Assembly: GCA_035762545.1 (NCBI GenBank)
Contig: DASTOM010000039.1
Span: forward strand, 1 to 56,916
Length of the DNA: 56,916 bases
Reading direction: 5' to 3'
From: JANQRA01 sp035762545
Lineage (GTDB): Bacteria; Actinomycetota; Acidimicrobiia; Spongiisociales; ZC4RG35
Of this stretch, positions 1 to 8,304 are shown one piece after another. Made by a program: the position numbers and the translations under genes. Below the pieces are notes generated by a model, which worked only from the letters and a program-made list of their open reading frames with translations, was not told the origin of the DNA and searched no databases. How positions within the stretch are numbered: the stretch's first letter is position 1; every line of letters starts with the position of its first letter.

Positions 1-119
1 AGGCCTTCGGTGCCTGTCAAAGCCACCTCGACGGTATAGCCCTCAGCCTCGAGCCCACGCTTGACCAGAGTCGCGATCTTCTTGTCGTCCTCGACCAGCA
101 AGACCTTCACCGGACTCAT
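1..119 (-). CDS. OmpR-family response regulator, N-terminus only (runs off the window)
   Basis: The reverse strand reads MSPVKVLLVEDDKKIATLVK and continues to the window edge. This is the first beta strand and helix of a receiver domain, with the acidic pair of the phosphorylation pocket (EDD, residues 9-11). Only 39 codons are visible, so the output domain is not seen. An OmpR/PhoB-type winged-helix output is inferred from the start pattern and from the repeats in the divergent promoter. The gene is divergent from a secreted PepSY protein, an arrangement often found where a two-component system controls a cell-envelope factor. The ATG ends at 119. Confidence 0.8.
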   Translation of the reverse strand, partial: MSPVKVLLVEDDKKIATLVKRGLEAEGYTVEVALTGTEG

Positions 120-132
120 TCTCCCACCGGCT

Positions 133-196
133 CCTGACTCCCAGCTGAACAGGCAAAGATCGGGTCAGGTTGGCGTCAGGAACGCTGTCGTATGTT
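133..196 (+). promoter_or_regulatory. Candidate OmpR/PhoB-type box and promoter between the response regulator and the PepSY gene
   Basis: GTCAGG occurs at 164-169 and again at 175-180, exactly 11 bp apart. An inverted copy, CCTGAC, lies at 133-138. A -10-like TATGTT is at 191-196, ten bases after the second repeat, and no good -35 is present. In PhoB/OmpR-activated promoters, 11-bp-spaced direct repeats replace the -35 in just this position. The ATG of the PepSY gene follows at 221 with CAGGAG at 211-216. The likely binder is the adjacent response regulator, but this is inference. Confidence 0.45.
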
Positions 197-220
197 GCTC
201 GAGATATCGACAGGAGTGTC

Positions 221-547
221 ATGAGCAGGAGGATCACGCTGACTATGTTGGCCATGGCTTTGGCGGTGGCAGTCGTGTACCCCGCCCTCGCCTGGGCAGG
301 GGACAGCGGCGGGGAGGCCACGGACGTTGGAGAGGTAGAGCGACCAATAACCGGCCCCGACCTCGATAAGGCGTCCAGCGTCGCACTCGCCCACCTCGGT
401 GGCGGAGTAGTCACGGAAACCGAAATCGAAGACGAGGAAAGCTACTACGAGATCGAGGTGACTCTCGAAGATGGGCGTCAGGTCGACGTCCAATTGGCTG
501 AGAGCTTCCAGGTCGTCAGCGCAGACGTCGACATCGAGGAGGATTGA
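221..547 (+). CDS. Secreted PepSY-domain protein
   Basis: This 108-aa protein has an N-terminal signal peptide: Arg-Arg, then a hydrophobic core, then an Ala-Trp-Ala cleavage site around residue 26. The rest is a single acidic PepSY-like domain, with the pattern of a helix (SSVALAHL) followed by YYEIEVTLEDG and the closing strands. PepSY domains are secreted or membrane-anchored modules proposed to inhibit proteases or sense the envelope. The start at 221 is chosen because CAGGAG lies 5 bp upstream and the signal peptide starts there. A longer frame from 170 would put 17 extra residues before the signal. The gene is divergent from a response regulator, which probably controls it. Confidence 0.75.
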   Translation: MSRRITLTMLAMALAVAVVYPALAWAGDSGGEATDVGEVERPITGPDLDKASSVALAHLGGGVVTETEIEDEESYYEIEVTLEDGRQVDVQLAESFQVVSADVDIEED

Positions 548-557
548 GCGGTCGTCC

Positions 558-2213
558 TCAGAGACTCTGTGCGAAGTACTGCCGGCGATTCGACCGCTGG
601 GTGTTGTCGAAGTAGTCCGACCACCAGTCGTCGCTCCGCAGATGTTTCGGCTCATCACCGGGCTTGCGCCATTTCAACGACTCGCGAAAGGCGTGATGGG
701 TATACAGCCGAATGAACTCGCCGAGATAGATGTCGGCGACCCTCGTGTTCCCCCGCACCACGACCATGTTCTCGTCATTGCGACGGGTGGAGGCGTCGCT
801 GAAGTTGGCCGAGCCGGCTACCACGATCGGGTCATCACTGAGAGCGTTGAGGAGCATGAACTTGTTGTGTATGTACCGCACGTTCGAGTTGAGCCCGCTG
901 AGCCGCTCTTTGACCCACCCATCGATCTCATTGGTCTTGATGAAGTCACCGATCGCCACCACGTTCTCTGGCTTGTTCCGGAGCTGTTGGACCGCCGCCT
1001 CTTCGGCGTCCTTCGCCGGGCCGGCCCGCATGGGACGGGTCGCCTTCTCCATCAGGGCTATGCGGAGTGGAGCGTTCGAGTTGTTGTAGACGTTCTTGAA
1101 GATGTCGTTCATGCCGAAGGCGAAGGTCATGAATAGCCCCTGGTCTGCGCTGAGGGCGAGATCGGCGTACCACTGGAGCAGGTCGAGGTTCTTCCGCGGG
1201 CTGAACAGGACAGTGGTCCCCACGTTCGGTGTCGGCGGTGGGGGCGGAGAAATCGTCTCGACCTGAGCCTTCAGTGCAGTGGAGCCGAGATCGAGGGCCA
1301 GGGCGTCCCAGTAGGCGAGGAAGCTCGAGGCCACCGCCTCATCCTGGATGACATGAGAGACGTTGCTGTGCCCGTAGATCCCACCTTCTGAGAAGTTGGT
1401 GCCTCCGGTCCAGACCGCGCTCGGCTGGCCGTCGGTCAGTTTGACGATGAACTTGTTGTGCGAGATGTGTGACTTCGGGGTCGTCCGCGCAATGCAGACG
1501 TCCTGAAGTCCACTTTCGAGAACCTTCTGTTGGTTCAAGATTCGGGGGACGTCACGCCTGGCGTCGTACACCACCTTGACGTCGACCCCATGGTCGAGGG
1601 TTTCCCTGACGAGGGCGAGGAACTCGGCGTAGTTGAATTCGTAGGCGGCGACCCGTAGCGAGTGGACACCGGGGACACAGCTGGTGATGAACTCCTCCAG
1701 AGCCTCGTTGAGACCGCGCGACAGCCAGTCGAAGGCACGTCGGTTGGGGACATCCTTGGGCTGTCGGTTCCCGAAGCGGCTGATGTACGCCTGGGAGGCT
1801 GCCACCCCGCGGTTGAAGTAGATGTCGTGGTCCCCGCCTTCTGGGTCCTCGGTATCGATCTTCACCGCAGTGACGGCGTGCGGTGTCAGGTCTGCGGGTG
1901 TGCCCTTGAGAGCGGTGACCGTGTAGGTGTAACGATGTCCCGGTTTGGCCGTGTAGTCGGCCCATTGGAAGCTCTGGATGGGATGGTCGCGCGTCGTGTG
2001 CGATGTCCCCGGCGGGAGACCGGGATCGGTTGTGGCGAAGGTCTTGAGGCCGCGGAGGTAGTACGCCTCGTTCTCGGTGTGGTCTCTGCGATGAATGGAG
2101 AAACCGAGGAGCCCGTCGCAGTCGGCCCTGGGCATGTCGAAGCCCAACAACACCACGTACGTGCCCGCAACGGCGTAGACCTTGAGTCCGCCACTGGTCT
2201 CACTGGCTCTCAT
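558..2213 (-). CDS. Phospholipase D-like protein with two HxK motifs
   Basis: This 551-aa protein has two phospholipase D-type half sites. The first is HNKFIVKLTDG (His252, Lys254), followed by GGTNFS. The second is HNKFMLLNALSDD (His449, Lys451), followed by GSANFSD. That is the HKD signature plus the G-[GS]-x-N-[FS] strand. Residues 1-130 look like a fibronectin-III/Ig-like beta domain ending in YTYTVTALK. Family members hydrolyse or transfer phosphodiester bonds in lipids or nucleic acids, and the substrate here is unknown. No signal peptide is visible, so a cytoplasmic role or non-classical export is possible. The start at 2213 follows AAAGGAG with good spacing. It is probably a separate transcript, with 75 bp to the upstream TauE gene. 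Confidence 0.75.
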   Translation of the reverse strand: MRASETSGGLKVYAVAGTYVVLLGFDMPRADCDGLLGFSIHRRDHTENEAYYLRGLKTFATTDPGLPPGTSHTTRDHPIQSFQWADYTAKPGHRYTYTVTALKGTPADLTPHAVTAVKIDTEDPEGGDHDIYFNRGVAASQAYISRFGNRQPKDVPNRRAFDWLSRGLNEALEEFITSCVPGVHSLRVAAYEFNYAEFLALVRETLDHGVDVKVVYDARRDVPRILNQQKVLESGLQDVCIARTTPKSHISHNKFIVKLTDGQPSAVWTGGTNFSEGGIYGHSNVSHVIQDEAVASSFLAYWDALALDLGSTALKAQVETISPPPPPTPNVGTTVLFSPRKNLDLLQWYADLALSADQGLFMTFAFGMNDIFKNVYNNSNAPLRIALMEKATRPMRAGPAKDAEEAAVQQLRNKPENVVAIGDFIKTNEIDGWVKERLSGLNSNVRYIHNKFMLLNALSDDPIVVAGSANFSDASTRRNDENMVVVRGNTRVADIYLGEFIRLYTHHAFRESLKWRKPGDEPKHLRSDDWWSDYFDNTQRSNRRQYFAQSL

Positions 2214-2288
2214 CCTTTGTCTCCTTTCGGGAGGCCTGCTACAGAAGAGCCTCCAACAGCCTCGGTGATACCAGGTTGTCGACTCAGC

Positions 2289-3011
2289 TCAGGCCACCAG
2301 CCCGCCAGCCAGACGCAATGTGTATCCGGCCATCACGGCCCAGAACAGGTAGCTGTAGCCCCGCTCCCCAATCGAGAAGTTGACCCGACGTCCGGTGAAA
2401 GTGGCGACGAGCATCAACGGGATCGCCAGGAACATCACGGTGAGACTGTCCCCGGTGAGCAGGCCGGCCTCGGTGAACACCGCCGCCTTGGTGGCGTCAC
2501 CGGTGAGGGACACCAGCGAGGCAGCACCGACGAAATGGGCCCGGCCAAGGTCGAGTTGGCGAAGGGCCATCCCCTTCAAAGGACCCGAGGTGCCGGAGAA
2601 GCCCGAGGTCGCCCCGGAAGCGACCGCGAGCACCGGCCCCTCCAGTTTCTTCACCCGGTTCAGCTCGAGACGTTCGGCGACGAGAGCGAAGACGAAGCTG
2701 GCGATGACGGCGACGGTCACAAGGTCCTCGGGTGCGGAGACGAGCAGCCGCGCCCCCACCCAGGCGCCGAGCGAGACGAGGAGGATCACCACTATCGACT
2801 TCCGGAAGGGCAAGGTCTTCCGGTAGGCGATGACCTTCACCACGTTGTTGGCCGCCAGGAGCAGCGCGGCCAGCGCCACACCCTCCTTGGTGCCGAGGAC
2901 GAGGGCCAGCGCGGGCACGAGGATCAGTGATCCGCCCAGCCCGGCAGACGCCGAGACCAGGAAGGAGACGGCCACCGCCAGCAGAGTGAAGGCAACCATC
3001 CACGGTTCCAT
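2289..3011 (-). CDS. TauE/SafE-family sulfite/anion exporter permease
   Basis: This 240-aa polytopic membrane protein has about seven or eight hydrophobic segments. Its duplicated layout (GGSLILVPALALVLG near the N-terminus, SGATSGFSGTSGPLKG in the middle) is typical of TauE/SafE (DUF81) permeases, which export sulfite, sulfoacetate or related C2 acids. The ATG at 3011 overlaps the stop of the upstream BNR protein (TGATG), so translation is coupled. A TTG one codon earlier is the alternative start. The substrate cannot be deduced from this context. Confidence 0.75.
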   Translation of the reverse strand: MEPWMVAFTLLAVAVSFLVSASAGLGGSLILVPALALVLGTKEGVALAALLLAANNVVKVIAYRKTLPFRKSIVVILLVSLGAWVGARLLVSAPEDLVTVAVIASFVFALVAERLELNRVKKLEGPVLAVASGATSGFSGTSGPLKGMALRQLDLGRAHFVGAASLVSLTGDATKAAVFTEAGLLTGDSLTVMFLAIPLMLVATFTGRRVNFSIGERGYSYLFWAVMAGYTLRLAGGLVA

Positions 3012-6000
3012 CAACCATCTGCTCCTGTGACCTGGACTGCGGGGAGACCGGCCTCGGCCATGGAGCTGTTGAACCCGGCGAGGTCCGCGGCCACGAGCTG
3101 CCGGTACCGCTCGAGGTGCTCGTCGATCTCCTCGGAGTACTTGGTCGACAACTCGAGGGCCTGTCTGGTGGGCGGAGCGTCGGCACTCCCGATCACGCTG
3201 ATGACCGAGGTGAGCTTCTGGTTGAGCCGAGCCGGTGTTTGGCCGCCGAACATGTCGTCGTGCTTGCCCGGCTTGATCAGTTCGCCTTCGGCGGCGACCA
3301 GACCCTCGCGGAGGGTCGTCGCGGCGGTGCGCAACTCCTCGGGCAGGTCGGAGCGACCCGTCCAGACGTCGAGCTGGGCGGTGATCGACCTGATGTCGAT
3401 GATCGCCTGATGGGCCTCGGAGATCTTGTCTCTGATGGCTAACAGGGCGTCCCGCTGCGCCTCCAGTGCCTCCTGGGATACGTCGACTCGGGGGTCGTTG
3501 ACCACGTCGAACCGCTGGGTCAAGGCACGAGCATCTTCGCCGTCCCCGACGACCAGCCTCACCTCGTAGGTGCCGGGTACGACCAGAGGCCCGATGTCTG
3601 CAGCCCCGGTCATCTTGTTGCCCAGGACCCGGGTGGCACCGGTGTGGCGGAGATCCCAGAGGAACCGGTTGAGCCCTGGTTTGGCGGTGATCCAGGGGCC
3701 GGCCTGGTAGGCCTTCTCATCATCCTCGAGGTCGTCGTACCCGTCGGGTTTGGTGCCGATCCGACGCACCAGGTTTCCTTCCGAATCGGAGAATTCCAGT
3801 GACACCTCCGATCCGGCGTCCTCCCCGCCGAGGAAGTAGGTGATGGTCGCTCCTACCGGGGCCGCCTCCCCGGCATCGTGGAACGTGCGGCGCACCTGCC
3901 CGGTCTCGTCCCTCTCGGCGACGAACGTGGCCTGTTTGCCCAGCGACACCCAGTAGTCCTTGCCCTCGTTCTTGATCCACTGGGCGAACAGGTTGGGAAG
4001 CAGACGCCACGCTCGGCGCGGCTCGAACAGCCGGGTCTCCGCGGTGGCGGTGTCCTCGTGCAGTTGATGGAGCGGAGTGAGGTCGTCCATGATCCAGAAA
4101 GACCGTCCGTGGGTCGCCACCACCAGGTCGGTGCCCTTCACGGCGAGGTCGTAGACGGGCGTCACCGGGAGACTGGACTCCCACCGGTCCCAGGTCACGC
4201 CGTCATCCGTCGAGACGTAGATCCCGGTCTCGGTGCCCACATAGAGCAGACCCTCCCGCGCCGGGTCGGTGCGAACCACTCGCACGTAGTCGTCCCCGGG
4301 AATGGTGTGGTCTCCATCACCGGTGATCGGCACCCAGGTCTCTCCGTAATCGTCGGTCCGGTAGAGGTATGGCGTGTTGTCGTCCAGCTTGTAGCGGGTC
4401 GCCGCCAGGTAGACCCGCCCGGCCTGATGCGGTGACGGTTCCACCGTTCGGACGAAGCTCCACTCGGGAAGGTCGGACGGGGTGACGTCGGTCCAGTTCT
4501 CACCGCCGTCCCGGCTGACATGGACGAGCCCATCATCGCTGCCGGCCCACAGAACGCCGGGCTCTATCGAGCATTCACGCAGCGTGGCGACAGTGCAGTA
4601 GTGCTCGGCGCCGCTGGTGTCCTTGGTGATCGGACCGCCGGACGCCGCCAGCTTCTCCGGGTCGTTGCGGGTGAGGTCGGGGCTGATCGGGTCCCAACTC
4701 TGACCCTGGTCGGTGCTCTTGAACACCAGATTCCCGGCTGTGTAGAGCACGCCGGAGTCGTGAGGGGAGAACAGGATCGGGTAGGTCCAGGGGAAGCGGA
4801 CCTCGAGGTCCACAGGGCCGATCCCGTCGTGCACTTCGGGCCACACGTTCACGAGGCGGATCTGTCCGCTGCGGTGGTCGTAACGCTGCAACGAGCCGCC
4901 TCCACCAGGGCTCGACCCGACGGCCCCGACGAACACGAGGTTGTGGTCGTCGGGATGGACGGCCATGAACCCGCTCTCGCCCGAGCCGGCCGGGTAGCAG
5001 TCCGACCAGGTGATGGCCAGGTCGCTCACGCTGCTGGGGACTGCCACGCTGGAGTTGTCCTGTTGAGTCCCGTAGACGTAGTAGAAGGGCTCGCGGTCGT
5101 CGGTGGTCACCGTGTACATCTGCGCGGTGGGCTGGTTGTAGATGGTGCTCCACGACTCTCCACCGTTGAACGACACGTTGGCCCCGCCGTCGTTGCCCTG
5201 GACCATGCGCTGGTTGTCCCTGGGATCGATCCACAGGTCGTGGTTGTCTCCGTGGGGGGTGGCGATGGAGTTAAAGGTCTTCCCGCCGTCGGTCGACTTC
5301 CAGAAGTCGAGGTTGTTGACGAACACCGTGTCTGCTTCCCGGGTGTCGGCGTGGACGTGCATGTAGTACCAGGGGCGATAACGGAGGTCCCATGTGGAGT
5401 TGGTCAGCTTCCAGGTCTCCCCGAAGTCGTCCGACCGGTAGAGGCCTGGCTTCTCGGATGCCTCGACGAGGGCCCAGACCCGACCGGCCCTGACCGGGGA
5501 GGCGGTGACCCCGATCTTGCCGACCAGGGCGCTCTCCGGGAGAAGACCCTTGGCATTGGTGATCTCACGCCAGGTGTCCCCGCCGTCGGTCGACTTCCAC
5601 AGACCACTACCCGGCCCGCCGCTGCTCATCTCCCAGAAGCTGCGGTGGGTTTCCCACATGGTGGCGTACAGAACCTCGGGGTTGTTCGGGTCGAAGCTGA
5701 CATCGACGGCTCCCGCCCTGTCACTCCGGTACAGGATCTTCTCCCAGGACTTGCCGCCATCCCTCGTCCGGAACAGACCCCTCTCCTCGTTCGGACCGAA
5801 GGCGTGGCCCAGGGCAGCCACGTAGACGAGGTCCGGGTTCTTCGGGTGGATGCGCACAGCACCGATGTGACGGGTGTCGTCCAGTCCGAGATGGGTCCAG
5901 GTCTCCCCACCGTCACCTGAGCGGTAGACCCCGTCACCGTAGGAGACGTCGAGACGGATGCAGCTCTCCCCCATCCCGGCATAAACGACGTTGGGGTCGG

Positions 6001-6247
6001 AGTCGGAAACGGCAATCGCGCCGACCGAGCCGGTTTTCAACTGGCCGTCGCTCACGTTGAGCCAGGTGGTGCCGGCGTCTTCGGTCTTCCACACCCCTCC
6101 CGCCACGGCTCCGAAGTAGAAGACGCCCGGCTTGGTGGGATGACCCGCCACGGCCACCACCCGACCGCCCCGTGTCGGCCCGATACAGCGGAACCGCATC
6201 GACTCGAGCAGATCCATCGCCTTGGGATCGTCGAACAACCTGGTCAT
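3011..6247 (-). CDS. Large BNR/sortilin-like beta-propeller protein (VPS10-type repeats)
   Basis: This 1078-aa protein has more than ten Asp-box/BNR repeats of the form S-x-D-x-G-x-T-W (for example KTEDAGTTWLNV, RSGDGGETWTHL and KSTDGGDTWREI), which build a 10-bladed sortilin/xyloglucanase-like propeller over residues 1 to ~690. The C-terminal third carries a beta-sandwich (TKPGLNRFLWDLRHTG) and a helical tail. Such proteins are usually annotated as 'glycosyl hydrolase, BNR repeat'. They rarely have a demonstrated activity and may bind peptides or sugars. No signal peptide is seen at either start. The ATG at 6247 follows GAGAGGTGA. A GTG start seven codons upstream is less likely. The stop overlaps the TauE start. 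Confidence 0.75.
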   Translation of the reverse strand: MTRLFDDPKAMDLLESMRFRCIGPTRGGRVVAVAGHPTKPGVFYFGAVAGGVWKTEDAGTTWLNVSDGQLKTGSVGAIAVSDSDPNVVYAGMGESCIRLDVSYGDGVYRSGDGGETWTHLGLDDTRHIGAVRIHPKNPDLVYVAALGHAFGPNEERGLFRTRDGGKSWEKILYRSDRAGAVDVSFDPNNPEVLYATMWETHRSFWEMSSGGPGSGLWKSTDGGDTWREITNAKGLLPESALVGKIGVTASPVRAGRVWALVEASEKPGLYRSDDFGETWKLTNSTWDLRYRPWYYMHVHADTREADTVFVNNLDFWKSTDGGKTFNSIATPHGDNHDLWIDPRDNQRMVQGNDGGANVSFNGGESWSTIYNQPTAQMYTVTTDDREPFYYVYGTQQDNSSVAVPSSVSDLAITWSDCYPAGSGESGFMAVHPDDHNLVFVGAVGSSPGGGGSLQRYDHRSGQIRLVNVWPEVHDGIGPVDLEVRFPWTYPILFSPHDSGVLYTAGNLVFKSTDQGQSWDPISPDLTRNDPEKLAASGGPITKDTSGAEHYCTVATLRECSIEPGVLWAGSDDGLVHVSRDGGENWTDVTPSDLPEWSFVRTVEPSPHQAGRVYLAATRYKLDDNTPYLYRTDDYGETWVPITGDGDHTIPGDDYVRVVRTDPAREGLLYVGTETGIYVSTDDGVTWDRWESSLPVTPVYDLAVKGTDLVVATHGRSFWIMDDLTPLHQLHEDTATAETRLFEPRRAWRLLPNLFAQWIKNEGKDYWVSLGKQATFVAERDETGQVRRTFHDAGEAAPVGATITYFLGGEDAGSEVSLEFSDSEGNLVRRIGTKPDGYDDLEDDEKAYQAGPWITAKPGLNRFLWDLRHTGATRVLGNKMTGAADIGPLVVPGTYEVRLVVGDGEDARALTQRFDVVNDPRVDVSQEALEAQRDALLAIRDKISEAHQAIIDIRSITAQLDVWTGRSDLPEELRTAATTLREGLVAAEGELIKPGKHDDMFGGQTPARLNQKLTSVISVIGSADAPPTRQALELSTKYSEEIDEHLERYRQLVAADLAGFNSSMAEAGLPAVQVTGADG

Positions 6248-6319
6248 CGAATCACCTCTCGGAACCACAACGCGAGGGCGAACCTAGCTGGCGGGTCTGG
6301 AGTGTGTGCCCTGCTGGGA

Positions 6320-6481
6320 TCAGGACTTCTCGACATTGTCGCGCTGCCAACTCTCGATCGCCTTCCAGCCCACGGCACCGGCCTCCATCAGGCCGATCAG
6401 ATCCGAGTGGTGCTCCCTGGAGTCGCCACCCAGTTCGAAGCCATTGAGACGGTATGGACATCGGCGGCAGCGACCGCGGTT
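6320..6481 (-). pseudogene. Coding-like tail in frame after the CocE stop, possible gene remnant
   Basis: Directly after the CocE stop codon the same reading frame stays open for 53 codons to a TGA at 6320-6322. It encodes a protein-like tail: GFELGGDSREHHSDLIGLME followed by AGAVGWKAIESWQRDNVEKS. The composition is amphipathic and typical of a real C-terminus, but there is no ATG, GTG or TTG start ahead of it apart from an internal ATG (LMEAG). I do not recognise the family. It is probably the 3' end of a deleted gene. Stop-codon readthrough of CocE is less likely. Confidence 0.3.
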
Positions 6482-8194
6482 TCAGCCGCGCGGGATCACC
6501 GGAACCAGCAGACGCGACGGATTCCGTGGACCGGTGTGCACGGTGACCAATCCCCCAAAGACCTCCTCCGGCCGGTCCCCGGGGTCGTCGTGGAGGAAAG
6601 GCCCGCACCCGGTCAGCTGGTTCTTGAAGGTCCCCAGCCTGGAGTCCCCCAGGTCGCCCTCGTAGGTGTAGTCGTTCCCCCTGATCGAGAGTCCCAGCCG
6701 ATACCTCGGTGGGACGACGATCGAAGTCGGCCAGATCTCGACTTCGAGCTCATAGATCTCGCCGGGCTCGAGCGGTTCGATCCGGTCGTGGGTGTGATAG
6801 GGCCGGTACGGGAGTGACAACTCGGAGTCGAGTCGACGGTGCGAGGCGCGCAGCCATCCTTGGGCGATGGGGGTGTGCGGGTCGATGGCACCCTGGAACG
6901 TGACCTCGTCCCCGTTGGGATCGAAGACCCGGACCACGGCGAATACGTCCGCGTCTGTCGTCTCCGACGAGACGAACAGTCGCAGGGCGAGAGGGCCGGT
7001 GATCTCCGTCTCTTCGTCGTACGGCTCGTAGAGGAACGTCACGCCGCTGCCGGTGGCGTCGTAAGCAACTGACCCATCAGACCCCGCCCTGGCAGTGTCG
7101 AGGGCTCGCTCGACGGCGTCGAGAAACAAGGTGGTCCACCGCGTCTCCGGCAACGGCCACTCGTTTGCGCCCCGCTCCTCGAAGTGGTCGAGATGCCGGA
7201 CCTGGAGCCGCACCGACGGCTCGGCGTTCCAGCCGTTGTCCTCTCCCTTCAGATAGTGGGCGAAGAAACGCTTCTGAAGGTCGACTCCGTAGTCGGTGTA
7301 GAAGTGGGTCCAGTGCTCCAGCCCGTGCAGTTCGAGCCATTTGCGGGTGCTGGCGGCGCGTACGAACCCCTCGACGTTGCCACGGAGGTGGAGCCCCTGC
7401 CCGCCCCAGTTCCCTGCCGAGAGGAAGGGGACGTCGACCGTGGACCAGTCCGGGGAGCGGTCACGGTGGAACTCGTCCTCCAGGGAATGGGCCAGGATGT
7501 CCGCTCCCAGGTCGGCCCGGTTCGTCTCGAGCTCGTCGTCACTGAGACGGGTGTCGCCGGTCACAGGCAATCCAGTCACCCTGCTCGTGGCACCACGGTC
7601 GGCGAGACCGTGTTGCACGGTCTTCACCTGCATGTCGTACCAATTGGCCCAGAACGTGGACACGATCCCTCCGTGGTGGGTCATGTCCCGGTAGAAGTCG
7701 GCAGCCCCCTCCCAGACACACATGGCGGCGAGATGCTCGGGTTGCCGCGACGCCGCGTGCCACTGGTTGATGGCGTAGTACGAGATGCCGTTGAGCCCGA
7801 CCAGCCCGGTGCTCCACTCCTGTGTCCCCGCCCATTCGATGCAGGCGACCAGATCGTCAGTCTCCCTCGGGGAGAAGACATCGATGAACCCGGGTGAGCG
7901 TCCGGTGCCCCGGGAGTCGACACGGACGACGACGTAGCCCTCAGGCACCCACTTCTCCGGGTCGACCACCTCCCAGTTCTGGTACACGTTGCTCGATCCA
8001 GCGGCGACGTCGGGATGCTGGCTGGTCATGATCCGCCACTGGTCGGGGTACCCCTCCTGGAAGGCGAGCCCTTTGGCGTACGGCCCGTAGGAGAGAATCA
8101 CCGGGTACTCCCCCGTCGGGTCGGGCCGGAAGACGTCGGCGCGAAGCACCAGGCCATCGTCCATGGTGATTGGAACGTCCCATTCGATGTACAT
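6482..8194 (-). CDS. CocE/NonD-family serine hydrolase (X-Pro dipeptidyl-peptidase-like)
   Basis: This 570-aa protein has the CocE layout. It opens with an N-terminal alpha/beta hydrolase (VPITMDDGLVLRADVFRP, then VDSRGTGRSPG). The nucleophile sits in GISYYA (Ser138), and HGLEHW supplies the catalytic-His region. A C-terminal jelly-roll follows (DADVFAVVRVFDPNGDE) and the protein ends LLVPVIPRG. Relatives hydrolyse esters or amides such as cocaine, glutaryl-7-ACA or X-Pro peptides. I chose the ATG at 8194 over the longer TTG start at 8251. The stretch between them contains a LacI-like operator, and the domain begins right after the ATG. The gene is divergent from the LLM oxidoreductase and probably belongs to the same catabolic regulon. 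Confidence 0.8.
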   Translation of the reverse strand: MYIEWDVPITMDDGLVLRADVFRPDPTGEYPVILSYGPYAKGLAFQEGYPDQWRIMTSQHPDVAAGSSNVYQNWEVVDPEKWVPEGYVVVRVDSRGTGRSPGFIDVFSPRETDDLVACIEWAGTQEWSTGLVGLNGISYYAINQWHAASRQPEHLAAMCVWEGAADFYRDMTHHGGIVSTFWANWYDMQVKTVQHGLADRGATSRVTGLPVTGDTRLSDDELETNRADLGADILAHSLEDEFHRDRSPDWSTVDVPFLSAGNWGGQGLHLRGNVEGFVRAASTRKWLELHGLEHWTHFYTDYGVDLQKRFFAHYLKGEDNGWNAEPSVRLQVRHLDHFEERGANEWPLPETRWTTLFLDAVERALDTARAGSDGSVAYDATGSGVTFLYEPYDEETEITGPLALRLFVSSETTDADVFAVVRVFDPNGDEVTFQGAIDPHTPIAQGWLRASHRRLDSELSLPYRPYHTHDRIEPLEPGEIYELEVEIWPTSIVVPPRYRLGLSIRGNDYTYEGDLGDSRLGTFKNQLTGCGPFLHDDPGDRPEEVFGGLVTVHTGPRNPSRLLVPVIPRG

Positions 8195-8234
8195 GGCTGT
8201 GTTCAGGGCCGGCAGCGTACCGTTTATGGTCGAA

Positions 8235-8275
8235 GCAATCGTTTGCGTCAAGTCGTTCGAGATGAGTCGTTTGCG
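8235..8275. promoter_or_regulatory. Candidate LacI-like operators in the CocE / LLM divergent promoter
   Basis: GCAATCGTTTGC at 8235-8246 is a 4-4-4 dyad (GCAA-TCGT-TTGC) of the LacI/GalR operator type. TCGTTTGCG recurs at 8239-8247 and 8267-8275, 28 bp apart. The 11-mer GCAATCGTTTG also occurs, inverted, at 11588-11598 in the importer leader. The element lies about 40 bp upstream of the CocE ATG and 30-70 bp upstream of the LLM ATG. No LacI-type regulator is encoded in the window, so the binding protein is unknown. Confidence 0.45.
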
Positions 8276-8304
8276 ATAGTCGATCGTGAGAGTCCAGAGG
8301 AGCC

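Noticed and set aside
2214..2288. Short GGAGGC/GCCTCC repeat between the phospholipase-like and TauE genes as a terminator
   Set aside because: The stem is only 6 bp with a 13-base loop and overlaps the ribosome binding site region, so support is too weak.
4520..5920. 466-aa open frame on the plus strand opposite the BNR protein
   Set aside because: Composition is that of an antisense shadow and no motif is seen. The minus strand carries regular Asp-box repeats in frame.
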